64,000 nucleotides of DNA, from positions 30,079,948 through 30,143,947 of the forward strand of contig NC_063154.1 of NCBI RefSeq assembly GCF_020921035.1, read 5' to 3'. The stretch is from Rhodamnia argentea. Lineage: Eukaryota; Streptophyta; Magnoliopsida; Myrtales; Myrtaceae. Made by a program: the position numbers and the translations under genes. Every line of letters starts with the position of its first letter. The stretch's first letter is position 1. The notes under the pieces are model-generated. The model was not told the DNA's origin, made no database searches, and was given only the letters and a program-made list of their open reading frames with translations. Shown here one piece after another: positions 1 to 12,000 of the stretch.

Positions 1-59
1 TTATCAGCATAAAAAAAATGCACATAAAATTGGTGAGATCCAATTAATGATATTCTCAA

Positions 60-92
<33 letters not shown>

Positions 93-1280
93 GGTCGCTT
101 GCCTTTGCTTTCAAATTGCCCGACGCCTGAAGCACCATTTCTATTTTTTTTTCTTTTTTGAATCTTTTTAAACTTGTCCAGTCACGATGAAGGGAAGGGC
201 GAGATACTACAAGTGGCGCAGAGATCTAGAAGTTACTAAGGCACGGTCAGAGGTAAGTGATTCTATTTCCAATTTCCCTCTTTCTCATTGACAATAGACC
301 TTCCCAGAAAATGGTAGTGCGCATTAGCTAATAATTTAATGAAATTAGGCATAAACGACTTTTAAAATGATAACCGATTTCTAATTGATTGACCATTAAT
401 GTGCCAAATAAGCAAATCCTCTATCATTTGCCACGTCAGCATAACTACTTAGAGCCCACCCTGAGCATCTCATTTGGTTTCTTTTTCCTTGAACTCTCTT
501 ATTGTTCGATATCCAGTCTCTTATTTTCTTTTCTTTTCTTTTCTTTTTTATTTTAGGAAATTGCGTAAAAAAATTCTTAGCGATAGCTTAATGTACAATC
601 AAGCTCTAAAATTTGAAAAAGTGCGATTAAGTCATGAACGATTTGAATCAAATGTAGCCAAGTCCTGCTCGATGACAACTCAACGAGAGATACTGACACC
701 GCAAGCTTCAATTTTCTAATAGGTGTTGGTCTCTAGTGACCGATAGACAAGTAGATTTAGATTATTAAACTCTATTGATCATTTACGGAAATAATCAAGG
801 GTGAAAATTAAAAGCCAGCATCGACAATGACGGTGGAAGGTCCGTAAACAGAATGATCATTTACGGAAATAATCAAGGACGCAATTATCATTTTACCTAA
901 ATATTAGCTGCAAAAACTTATATTCAATCGCCTTAAAAATGAAGGATCACGACTAAGGAATTTTTAAAGGCTAAAGATGTTTAGTTTGTAGCAGGTACCC
1001 AATGTTTAACTTTCAATTCTTAGTTACAGGAATTTAAGTTAAATACTAATCTGGACTCGACAAAGGAAATAAAGATTGACTAGCTTAAACATGATGGATT
1101 GGACCTGTTGAGTTTGAGCGAATAATCTTTTCTTTTGCCCTAACTGTCTATAACGACTAGAGGGGGTGTTTGGCCTGACGGCATCGTCTGCCCAAAACCC
1201 ATCATTTTGTTGAGAAAAGTTCATTAGCTACTTTGCACATCACTTTGTGAATTAATTCTATCGATTTCAGTCTCCGTACC
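1..1280. other. Left flank, no gene; start of B3 repeat unit 1
   Basis: No convincing coding sequence. It opens with an ATT/TTA microsatellite at about 60-93. The part from about 725 to 1030 is diverged but clearly related to 3264-3640 and 12885-13260, sharing a stretch that starts 'tctctagtgatc' and the words for 'aaggaatttt' and 'aggctaaag'. It is therefore the upstream part of the repeated unit that carries the B3 genes. Open frames here (for example 474-719) show no recognisable protein. Confidence 0.6.
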
Positions 1281-1446
1281 TCCAACGTTATTCTTGATGC
1301 AATTTCGATCAACTAACAGACTGTCCAAACTGATGAAGGAGCAAATCTTCAGTGACAAGATTGGGAAGGTCTGTGAATCTTATCCCATAAGTAATGCATA
1401 CACTTTCGTATCGCTTTTTCTTATGCTCTCTGCCTGACTAATTTAG

Positions 1447-1865
1447 GCAGTATGGAAAATTCCAAACGCGAGGTCAGCCCCGGCATGGTGGCTCCTGGTA
1501 CTTCTACTTCTCAATGTTCGCGGGCAACTACGCTCTCGAACCAGCCAAGAAGTCCAAGCTGCAGAATCCTTTCTTCTCAGAAGTCAATCGGTCACATAAT
1601 CTATTGAAGCAAAATGTGGTAAGAAAAGATCATGACATAATAGTACTCATGTGCAAAATTTGGTCTGGTCAACATTACTTTAGTTATCATACCTTTGGTG
1701 TTCTTACTCGTAGATCATTTGCTGATCGAAAATCAACTCCGCAGACCATCCCAGTCTGTTTTCTTGAGGGGCGCATCAATGGAAGCATGCAAGCCGCAAC
1801 TCTTAAATGTTCGGACGGGTCATGACCTCAGAGTCTCCCTTTTCAGAAGGAATGTTAAGAATTAG
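1447..1865 (+). pseudogene. Broken REM-type B3 gene, copy 1 (exons 3 and 4 only)
   Basis: This is the equivalent of exons 3 and 4 of the intact B3 gene at 4258-5574. The exon 3 match (about 1447-1618) begins MENSKREVSP after an AG acceptor and ends at a conserved GTAAG donor. It is frameshifted inside: the first half reads in one frame (MENSKREVSPGMV) and the second half in another (FFSEVNRSHNLLKQNV). The exon 4 match (about 1745-1865) keeps the 'EGRINGSMQAATLK' start of the second B3 domain. It then jumps from the 'DGS' turn to the final strand ('LRVSLFRRNV'), so the middle of the domain is deleted and a stop follows. Exons 1 and 2, which carry the first B3 domain, are missing. A non-functional duplicate relic; no transcript is expected to give a DNA-binding protein. 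Confidence 0.8.
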
Positions 1866-2164
1866 GCGTAAACTTTGGCATGCCTATACAAAAAAAAAGT
1901 TATGGTTTGCTACGTTTTGTTTAGTTAATCAGATCAAAGAAAGCAAACCTTTCTGCTGCAACTAATTGAATGGTGATGCATTTCCTGATGCTCTCTGGCG
2001 AGCAGCGAACATTACACAGGGCACATTGCATAATTCGGGTACATGTGTGCCTAATTTCAAATCTCTTTGCATATTTGCGTCTTTGTTCGACTATGTATAA
2101 ATCGAACTCATCCGCAGCATGGGTTCGATAAAACAGAAGGTCATAAGCAATCCTTATCTCACGC

Positions 2165-2645
2165 CAATATGCTGAGTTGGTCAGTAACAGAGGTTTTAGT
2201 ATAATACTTCAAGTAATTTCTCTCGCCCTTTGAGGTGGTTAGAAAAGGAAAGAAAGAATGTCCTGCACCAACTCTGTTATCTGGGAAAGTTCGGTGATGG
2301 AGTGATTCTTTATACTGATTAGATCTCATCTCTTTAAGATGATAATTTCATGCTCTGCTCTAGTCACCAGCTTCCTCTGGTAGTCCTACAATCTCTATAC
2401 AGTCTCCGAAGCAATCACTGAAATTCGTACTGGCTGTTTGAAAATATGCATTGGGCAGAGTACTCCATATGGATTCATCAAGATACATATTCAGGAAAAC
2501 AAACAAGTTGCAACCGGTGAAGTGAAGACGAGGAGATATCCGAACGAGCATGCGGTGCTCTGCTCTGCCTGTCGCGAGCATGGAGACGATCTTGTGTTAA
2601 AAGTCTCAATTTTTCAGCTGCAGTTGAGTACCAGAGTTCATTGAT
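2165..2645 (+). repeat. Fused relic: B3 downstream flank joined to a RIBA intron fragment and a possible B3 tail
   Basis: Bases about 2165-2280 match the 3' flank of B3 copy 3 (15485-15595: 'aaaggaaagaaa', 'caccaactctgtt'). At about 2284 the match switches to the last intron of the RIBA gene: 2293-2430 resembles 16348-16485, including 'gatggagtgattctt' and 'tagtcaccagcttcctct'. The segment in between, which in the right-hand locus holds the last RIBA exon, is absent. A short end piece near 2581-2612 reads DLVLKVSIF, like the last strand of a B3 domain. This is a recombination scar, not a gene. Confidence 0.65.
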
Positions 2646-4257
2646 TGAGATGAACCTTGGATGTGCCGCTTTAGGCAGCTTGCAAGGCCAATACGATTCA
2701 AAATCTTACGACTTCCTTCATTTGGTAAGGAAAGAGAAAATCTAATGATTTCAAGTTAGATTTGAAAAAACCATTGACAAATAAGACAATTTGTGCAATT
2801 CCCTATCTAAATTACTCTACTAAATATTAGAATCTGATGGAAGATTCAGAGCATTGCTGTACTAATATGACTAAAAGCATGATCTCGAGTAATTAGTTTT
2901 ACTAATTTGTCATGAGCTAAACTTGATATTCTCGATGGGCCAAACTCATCGTAAGAAGGCAGAGACACAACAATATAAGCTTGAACTGTTTGTAGATAGC
3001 TATAAATATCACAAGCATATTCATTCTAGAATCCCTTCAATTAATTAAAGAACTCCATTTTTTTTTCTTTTTTTTTAATTGTTGTCTTTATTTTCCTGCT
3101 TTTTATCTTTTTCCTGGATTTACATGGCTGGTCCCGATTGCCTCCCTTTAAATTTCTCGCCATTTATTTTCTTGTCCAAAATCAATTGATGACCATTTAC
3201 AACCTTTGCCAATTAATCTGTGCTCTCGTAGGATTTTCCGTCACTTTTTTTTTTTTCCTAAAACAATGATGCTCTCTAGTGATCAATACACAAGTAGATT
3301 CAGATTGAAGTCTAGTAATCACTTAACTGAAATAATAAGACCGAATTTTAAAAGCCAGCATTGACGTTGAATGACGAAGTTCCATAAGAGGACAGTCTTC
3401 CACCTTTTCAACTTACCTAACGAAGAGTGAAATTGAACAAAATAGTCATGAATGTTACCTAAATATTAGCTGAAAAAAAAAAATTGAGTATGATCGCTGC
3501 GGACTCACAGCTAAGGAATTTTCAAAGGCTAAAGTTCTTCGGTTGATAGCAGGTATACAATTTGTAATTTCCAATTCTTGGTTGTAGGAATTACCAATAA
3601 GACTCTTCCAGAAGTAATATTTAGTCCGCAGAGGATATGATAGTTTAACTACCTTAAACGTGATGAATACCAGTCGAGTTTGAGTGGATTATCTTTTCTT
3701 TGGCCTCACAGGATAGCCTGCCGAGATCCACCAAGAAAAACAATTCCCTGCTTTAGTTCGGCATCCAACGCTAAACCTCCTTAGGCCCTACGAACAGTAT
3801 GGGTGTCATAACTTTCATGCAATACTCGTTTTGACTGTCATAACATTTTTCTTTTTTACTCTTTTTAGTTTTACATCGGAATAAAATCGGTTTTTGTATT
3901 TCTAACGCGACATACAAATCTTGGCTTCTTTGGCATCATTCTTAATGTAATTTCTGCCAACTACCAAATCGTCCCTTTTTTAATGCGTTCTATTCCCAAT
4001 GTGTTCTTCTTAATGTGCTTCCGAAAGCATTCAGTTTCTTATTGACTTTTCTTCATCGCAGTGATGAGACAAGCTAGCTCTTCTCCGTCCTTAACGTCCT
4101 TAGAGAAGATGAACAGCTTCCCAAAAGGTTGCTGTCATCCCAGAAATGAATGTCTTCTCCAATTAAATCCTGCATTCAATTAAGTTGGCTCATGTAAAGC
4201 CACAGAACTAGGTTAGATTCAGACGTTACTACCTATTACACAACTTGTGCTCGAGGG
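2646..4257. other. 5' flank of B3 copy 2, repeat-derived
   Basis: About 2960-3700 is collinear with about 12600-13330, upstream of B3 copy 3. The shared sequence includes a leader-like stretch ('gtctttattttcctgc', 'gtccaaaatcaattgatgacc') that also occurs near the gypsy-like element, then the 'caatgatgctctctagtgatc' block. About 3840-4250 is again nearly identical to 13380-13830. This is the promoter side of the intact B3 gene, and both copies brought transposon-derived DNA with them when they duplicated. No separate gene is seen. Confidence 0.6.
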
Positions 4258-5574
4258 ATGACTTCCCGTGTCCGGAGAGACGATGAACAGCACCGGCGAA
4301 GTTTTGCACCGGAGACACCTCATTTCTTCAAGATCATGCTCTCTCACACACTTCACACTGGAAGGCTTGTAAGTCCTTTTCTTTAAGAATTCTTTTGGAC
4401 GTACCGAGGCTTGGAAGGTCGAAGCCTTGTACGCACTAGCCTTTTCTTTCGAGTCAGCTCGTGCCAAAATATAATCTGGCACCGCTTGTTTACGCACTTA
4501 TGATGACTTTATACGTTATGAAACTAGCGTATTCCGAAGATGTTTGTGAGAAAGTATGGCCAGAATCTTCCCGAAACGATGCGTTTGAGGGTTCCGAACG
4601 GTGGAAGTTGGAGAGTGGAGTTGGAAAAATGGGATGAAATGGTTTGGTTGTCAAAGGGATGGAAGGAATTTGCGGAGCATTACTCTATCCGTGAGGGCCA
4701 CTTTTTAGTCTTCAAATATGTGGGGGACTTGGATTTTCACGTGCTCATTTTCGACAAAAGCGCAACGGAAATTGATTATTCGCTAACGTATGCTGACAGC
4801 AAGAAATTGAACCCCGGCACTGTCGAATTTGTCCCGCCTAAGATGGAAGATGCTGATGGTCACTGTAATCTTGGATCCGGTTCCAAATTGAAAGGCTTCC
4901 GAACTGATCAAGGAGCCAAGATTTTGCCACAAGATTCAGGAAGTGTGTGAACCTTAGCCTATCAGTAATGCATAGGCTTTGTGTCATTTTTTCTTATGCT
5001 CTCTGCCTGGCTCATTCAGGTAGGATGGAAAATTCCAAACGCAAGGTGAGCCCCGCCATGCTGGCTTCTCGTACCTCTACTTCTAAACGATCTCAGGCAT
5101 CGTCGGCTCTCAAAGCAGCCAACAATTACAAGCCGCAGTATCCTTCCTTCAAAGTAGTTATCCGATCACATAATCTATTGGGGCATAATGTGGTAAGAGA
5201 AGAACCTGAGATAATGGTTCTCGTAAGGTGTCATCATATTGACATTTCTTGTGTTAGTCATCATACCTTTTATGTTCTTATTCATAGTTCATTTGTTGAT
5301 AAAAAAATGAACTAAGCAGAATATCCGAGGTGCTTTTTTTAAGGGACGCATCAATGGAAGCATGCAAACCGCAACTCTTAAGCATTTGGACGGATCATGG
5401 CCAGTGAAGCTCCTGTACTACCCACAACATGGCTCGGGTAAGCTCTCTGCCGGTTGGGGCGCGTTTCAGAAAGGAACTTCTCTAAAGGAAGGAGATGTCT
5501 GTGTGTTCGAGCTTGTTAGAAATGATGATATTGAATTCAAAGTCTCCATTTTCAGAAGGAATGTCGAGACTTAG
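4258..5574 (+). CDS. REM-type B3 domain protein (two B3 domains), copy 2, intact
   Basis: Predicted plant-specific transcription-factor-like protein of the REM branch of the B3 superfamily, nuclear and presumably DNA-binding. Four exons join in frame with GT/AG borders: 4258-4368, 4528-4942, 5020-5192 and 5320-5574, giving 317 residues. The first B3 domain (about residues 16-115) starts at ETPHFFKIML and runs through GRLRIPKMFV, LPETMRLRVPNGGSW, KGWKEFAEHYSI and GHFLVFKYVG to FHVLIFD. A polar linker follows. The second domain (about residues 195-317) contains FPSFKVVIRSHNLL(?)-like sequence, FFKGRINGSM, GSWPVKLLYY, LKEGDVCVFELV and FKVSIFRR. The start ATG at 4258 precedes the first domain directly. 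It is the only copy in this array with no stop or frameshift. Targets and expression cannot be read from the sequence. B3 identity is strong; the exact subfamily is less sure. Confidence 0.85.
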
Positions 5575-5799
5575 GTGTAAACTTTGGTATGCCATCAGAA
5601 AAATGTCTGCTTAAACTATGTTCTGTTTAGATAATCAGATCAAAGAAAGCAAACCTTTCTGCTGCATGTAATTTTATTTTTTGTTTTGGGTCGAAACCTG
5701 CACGCAATTGAATGGTGATGCATTCTGACGTTTTCTGGAGATCAGTGAAATTCCGGTTACATGTGTATTTATTCGACAAACTATAAATCGAAGAAAGAG

Positions 5800-6010
5800 A
5801 ACAATGCGGGGTCTCTACAAAAGTTTGAGTCCACCTATGTATCGAATTGCTTTCACCCACTTCTCTTCTTCCAAGCAATTGTCCCCAGATGCTCGCCTTT
5901 GCCAGTGTAGTTTTGTAGAGGAAGCTTCTCTAAGGCAGGAGACCTCTGTGTGTTTGAGCACGGTCTTGTTTAATGTCTTCATCTTCAAGAACCCTTGCAC
6001 AGAATGATTT
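5800..6010 (+). pseudogene. Loose 3' fragment of a B3 gene
   Basis: Downstream of the intact B3 gene, about 5925-5975 repeats the 'ttctctaa-ggagga-tctgtgtgtt-gag' block of B3 exon 4 (compare 5480-5520). In one frame it reads KAGDLCVFEHGLV, matching LKEGDVCVFELV of the intact protein, and a second frame continues FNVFIFKNP, like the final B3 strand. The frame is broken between these parts. It is a decayed end of another B3 gene. Confidence 0.55.
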
Positions 6011-6835
6011 TACTCTTCTAACAGCAGAGAAAGCATCCCAAGTACATTTTTAGTGCTGAAGAAGCTGAGAATTTCCAATGTGAATCTCTGCTTTTGTCAC
6101 ACCCCGATTCTTGAGCATGCGGCATCCCTATCAATTCATTCCTTAGGTCATAGAGGATAGCGTCCCGGGCACGCTACCAACCCACGATACTTTATTAAGC
6201 ATGCAAAAACGTATAATACTACCAGACAACAATATAAGATAAGGATAGTAAAGCAGGAAAAACACATCACAAAAAAAAAAAACATCATTTTAATTACTGA
6301 CATGGCTTAACCTAACAGAGATACTACACTAATCAGCCCCATACTTTGGAGTAAGGTAGGGTCAACCTCGTCTCTACTCCAAATAAGAGTTTACGTCACC
6401 CTCGCCTTTCAACATCAACTCTAAAGAATTGCTAGCTTCTTTATCTTGAACCTGAAATGGTTTAACGACGGGATGAGAAATAAATCCTAGTGGGTCAACG
6501 TCTACGCCCGGCTAGGGCGTTGATTCGTCCGTAATGTCCTATCAATCAATCATATCTCACAGTACAGATATCTTAACCACATGCAACTTACCCGCTAAGA
6601 AGCCACACAAAACATAAGGACAACTTGATACGACAGTCAACGTCACCCCAATTTAACTCACTAGTAGAATATCATATAGATATCAATCCATAGAACACCC
6701 CGCACAGTTCGATCGACATGATTAATGCCATTCAATCGGGCACACTAGTCGGTGGGTGCCGGTGCTCTCGCCAATCGATGCTCTTTTTGGTAAAACGATG
6801 CATCGTTCCATTTCTGTCGGTCATGACAACCGATA

Positions 6836-7068
6836 GTCTTCCTGGTATCCCCGGAACGGACATGTGCGATATCGTCCCCTAGTACTCTCAAGCCGACGAT
6901 CATAATCCCTCTAGTACCCCCGGGATCGATGTAATAAGCATATTGGATATCGTTCCTTGGTACCTCCTGGCCAACGATAATGATCCCCTAGTATCCCCGG
7001 GACGGATACATTAGGCATATTAAGTATCGTCCCCTGGAACCCCCGGATCGACGATAACCATCACATGA
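6836..7068. repeat. Diverged tandem repeat, about 3 units of about 70-77 bp
   Basis: Three successive degenerate units carry the same order of words: 'cctggtatccccgg' / 'cctctagtacccccggg' / 'cccctagtatccccggg', then 'gatatcgt-cc' or 'agtatcgtcccc', then 'gacgat' or 'aacgat'. Unit lengths differ slightly. Located inside the transposon-derived block; no coding potential. Confidence 0.6.
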
Positions 7069-8733
7069 CCACACAAGTACGCCAATCGATGTCAACCAAT
7101 CCAGTCAATTTATCATATTCCTTATAGGCGGATACACGCACATACATGTACAAACACTCGGCCTAAGGCCGTTTCCATGCCAATACATGTAATTGGTGCC
7201 AAATATAGTCATACGAATGTATGAAATTGTCCATTAAGCTTTGCACACATAACGGTGCTATTTACCCCCAAACTAGACGTCCAATCCACCAATGGTCAAT
7301 CAAAATATTCATTCGGACAATCGATTTAGACTATCGATTCAAGCAAGCCAATCAATTCAATAACGAATACTTGATCGAATTATGTGCACTTAAGTTCAAT
7401 TCAAGAGACAATTTAATATTAGCCGATTTGATTAGTCAATCGATCGTACGTTCGTCTCTAATCTATTACTCGCTCTCGATTAAGCAATAACAATCATGCA
7501 ATCGATCAAACCCATCCAATTAGCCATAGAATCTTAGCTAATTAGACTAACTTAACCAATTAGGGCCATTGAACTTAAATCAAGTTTCTAACCTAAATAA
7601 GCCATAATCGAGCTACCTAAACATTTAATAATCTAAATAAACTAATCCGAACGTAATTAATAACCTAACCAGGGATTAGAGATCGACTCACAATTAAATA
7701 CACGAGGCGAGTACGACTCGGTCCATGAAATTCTCGAGCTTGGGCACGGCTCACGTGGATCCTCGGACACTCGTCCCAAATCCTCAACCACGGACTAGGA
7801 CATTTGGGCTCACGGGCTCGGCCAATCAGCACACTTGCCTGGATACACGGGCACAATTTATTGGCCCGCGGACCTGGCACACAACCCAGGCTCTCGGCCA
7901 ATTTGCCCGGCACATTGCCCAACTCAACTGGGCACGGCCCTGGACCAAAACGGGACGCGGCCCATGAAACAGGGCACGGGCTGAACCGAGAACAGGGCAG
8001 AGGCTGCAAACATGGGCTGTTCTTGGCTCTTCCAGCGGCCTACGAGCTGGTGGCGGGTCGTGGGAGGGTTGGGGGACCTTAAAGGATGCCGGGGGAGGTG
8101 GTCGGAGGTTCACGGTGGCTGGAGTTATCGCGGCAAGGGTGAAATAGGCGCGGCCAGAGCAGGGAAGCAGAGCAGAAAACAGAGCAGAGGCCAGTCGAGG
8201 TTTTGGGCTGCTGCTCGGGACTCCACTGGTATCGGGGCTTCGTGGGGTTGTTGGTGGAGGTTTGTGGAGACCCGAGGGTCTTCGGAGTTGGGTTGAGCTG
8301 GCCGGTAGGGGCCGGACAGCAAGCAACAGCGGCAGAGGCAGAACCGGCGTGAAACAGGGCAGACAGAGCAGTGTCTCGGGTTTGAGCTATTCAAGTTCTC
8401 CGGCGGTTTCGCGGCGGCTTTCGGCGGTCGAGGGTGGTAGCTGGAGGTCGATGGATGGCTGAGGTGCTGGCTGAGGTGGTGTTTGTGGTCGGGAGCCACT
8501 GCAGCAGCAGAAATCCGAGCAGAGCAGCAGCAGACGCAAAACAGGGGACTCCGGCTGTGGGGCTGTCTCGCGGCTGTTCTGGGCTGTTGCGGCAACGACG
8601 GCGGTGGTGGTGATGGTCTTGAGCGGCGGATGGAATGGTGGCTGATGGCTGGAGGTGATGGCGGTGGCTGTGCTCGCACGAAGTGAAGGCAGCAGAAGAA
8701 AAGAAGAAAAAGAAGAAGAAAAAGAAGAGGCGG

Positions 8734-8737
<4 letters not shown>

Positions 8738-8765
<28 letters not shown>
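8738..8765. repeat. GA microsatellite
   Basis: An almost pure run of GA dinucleotides that follows an A/G-rich stretch ('aagaagaaaaag'). Confidence 0.9.
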
Positions 8766-9079
8766 CCAACATATTTGACTTGGAGTCTTAGGGATAGATT
8801 GGATCCCACCTTCATCAATGCGCTTATCTTTTAGTTCATCAATCCTAGGGCATCACAGCTTTAGTTTTTTCTGAGACTAAGCATAGTTTTTGCAGTGATA
8901 GATGGGACAATCTTGTCTTTCTTGATGCCTTTTCCTTCGGTGGACTGATGTGACTATGTGAACACCACATAGTCATGCTCCATGTATGGATTCCATACAA
9001 ATCGCTACTCATTACTGGGATCTCTCCATTGCATATTGCAAACATCAAATAGCGGTCTTGTGTTCATCATACAGGTCAT

Positions 9080-12000
9080 TGTGGACACTAAAAAATGGTC
9101 AGCTTTTGGTTATTAGAGATAATCGACAAGCCGAGTCGATAAACAGTTTGGTCAGAACAATCGACAACTCTTCGATAAAGTTATTGACACAAAACGTCAG
9201 TTACCAATGAGAACCTTCACCATCGACAGCCACTGTAGATTCTATGAAATGTTGGAACTCGAAGGCAATAATGATGAATCGACGATGAAACATAACTCTT
9301 GGGTGGTTATTTTACAACTTCTTATTGATACGTGTTGTTTAATAATAGGATATGGTAGAATAACATCTCGTAACCATGTTCCCACACGTGAGGATTCCTA
9401 TAAGAATCGTCCGTGAGTAAACATCAAATGGACTATTAATACTAGGGACGAATAATGACACGTACCAAGACTTATTGAAGATGGACGAAATAACTATAAA
9501 ACTGGTGCCAACATGGAATGATTCCGCTAAGCATCTGAATGTTTTCCAAGGGCGCACTAGAAAAGGTGGATATTTGCCTTGGAATACATGGTGGGAGAAC
9601 AGTTATTGACAGTTATCTGAGTGATAAAACTGCTTTTCGAAGATACGAAAAATGTGAGTATAGCCCACATGAATAAAGGAAGAAGAGGATTGAACAGATA
9701 CAAGCAATCCTAAGGCATGGCAGTCACTTGGGCATTGGAACAATTCCCCAGAGACTCGGCTCAAAAGGAAGAACGTGGGCACGATTTATCCGACTAGTAA
9801 AAGAAAAGGAACAAACTGATACAAAGAAAGTCGGCAGTTACATAAGGACTTGGTTAAATGGATTCATGGGATATGTTGAACGTGGAAGTTATCAACATGC
9901 CAAAAGCTGCATTAGTCAAAGAGCAGGTAACTACTCAATCATTATAAGTACCATAAAAAATTTATAGAAAGCCCTCCGAACAAATCAACAAAATTTATCT
10001 TTACTTATCGCAGTGCATTTTACTTTCCTTAGTTGTAGCTTTCAGATTCTCGCCGTCAAGTCAAACTCCGGCGTTGATCTTTATCTTAGATTTTGCACTA
10101 TCGAGTCAAACTCTGATGTATCATCGAGGAGTATTCAAATTCTATCATCGAGTCAAACTCCAACATAGTTTTAGGTGCGTTTGGTTCGCTATTTTTGGGT
10201 AGGAGTTGTGCTTGTTAAGTAATTCCATTGAATCAAACTCTGGTTTGATCTTTTAGATTATATAGTTTCTCCCAAATCAACAAAGGACCCTTCGCAACCT
10301 TTGTTGATTCATATGGATTCTTCCACATTCTTGAAGAATATTTCATCATTCTTGGCGAAACATCTTTTTGGCATGCTTGGTGAGACACATTTTGTTGATT
10401 CAAGGAGACTACAATGCAAGAATCATAAATCAACAAGAGTCCGACAATGCTGCTGGCAACAGCAACCCATTACCACAAACTCGTAATGAGACGATTGCGA
10501 GTTCCGACACTTCAATCGCTAGGAGAGCGGCAGAAGGTAATCAATGTGAGGAAGTTGATCTTCCAATTGCATCTCAATGATGAGTAATTGAGGGAGGCTG
10601 CACCTGATGTCAACATGGAATTAACCATGAGAAGAATATTTGAAGAGCAACAAAATGATACGGCCAACTACATTGTGAGTCATATCACTGGTGTAATCAA
10701 GTCGACCATCATCAACGTCGCCCTCTCGATGCCAAGATCAACGGGCACATTCCTAGTCTTCTCCATTTATTGATATTTATAATGCTGGTCTGAGTAGTCA
10801 ACCCCTATAAAAGTTATGCAAAGGCCTGAATCTTCTAATCAAAGTCAAAATAATTGAAACAGTCAGGCTAGTGTTGGTCAAAGAAACCAACTTGGTGACA
10901 ACAATTTCGTAAATCAAACTAGTCGACAGATTGGTCAATTATTGAATACTAAAAATGTAAAATGAGTGGCTTTGGAAAATGTAACGGCAGGGGCGCCATT
11001 GATATATGACCCAATGTGAAAATTTCTATTCATCCTAACACGCCAATTGACATAAGAAAAAATCCTACAAAACCAGCATCACCACTTAGCGGGGCAAAAT
11101 GGCCAACCAAATCCATAGTTAAACCCCGCATGGTTTGTCAAAATAGTACGACAATAATTTGGACTAGACATGAGTGTTGTCATACATGTTTGCAGGAAAT
11201 TGCATCTTGAATAGGTTGATAACAAGATATTTTCAAAAGGTTTCAAAATGCATGACTTTGCCATTTTTACAAGCAAAAACGAGCAATCAACCATCGAACA
11301 CATTGTTCGATCTTTGGTCCAAGGTGTGGGAAGCATGGACAAATAGTTTTTAAGACTTAGGTTATTTTCTGTCTTTTCCAAAACCTAATTTCACTTGGTA
11401 TATATATTTACCACCTAATTTGTGTGTAATTGGGCAGAGATGAAGCAACAATTGCATTCTCAATCTCATAAAATAATAGTTAGTCAATCAATTAGTTTAT
11501 TGCTCGATTTAAGAAAGGTTAGAAATAGATGTCTCATGTCATTCTCAACAAAAGTACTTATGAATTTGGCTTTTGATGGATTCAAATTCATTCTTAGAGA
11601 AAAGTTTGTGGGCCAATGCTTTGCTGATTTATTTCAATTGACAATGAGAGTATCTAAACATGGGCAAATGATTAAAGAGAGAGATAAAAGGTCACATGAA
11701 GGCTTTACATAACACGTGACTGTAGTAATATAAGTTAGATGATGATTATTTTTTTTGTTTTTTGGTCGAAAGTCAGATGATGAATTGACCAAGAGGAAAA
11801 TATTGAACTAGATGTTGCGAATTTTGTGCTCGGCAAGCCTTATGTTTGCTTATACTTCAAGCCTACCAAAATAAAAGAAAACGAGAATAGATAGGGCTAG
11901 GGATCTTGAAATTTACTCGTTCGACATTAATAAGGTCATTGAAATTTTTTACTTACCCTTAAAACATGGCCCAATATAATTAAACAGAAAGCCAAGTTAT

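Larger units (their letters stand above)
6090..8830. repeat. Transposon-derived block with a GC-rich core
   Basis: A compositionally distinct insertion between B3 copies 2 and 3. It starts near 'tgtcacaccccgattct', a style of start common for LTRs in plant genomes. It contains diverged tandem repeats (6840-7070), then AT-rich sequence, then a strongly GC-rich and G-over-C skewed tract (about 7720-8690), and ends in a GA run. Long open frames on both strands of the GC-rich part (for example 8125-8772 minus) are proline, serine, leucine or glycine rich and look like composition artefacts. Target duplications and a second LTR were not found, so class is uncertain; a solo LTR or LTR fragment is the best guess. 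Confidence 0.5.

Noticed and set aside
8125..8772. 215-codon minus-strand frame and overlapping frames on both strands
   Set aside because: Leucine/serine/proline low complexity from a GC-rich skewed tract and a GA run; no domain, no splice context, and equally long frames in other phases.
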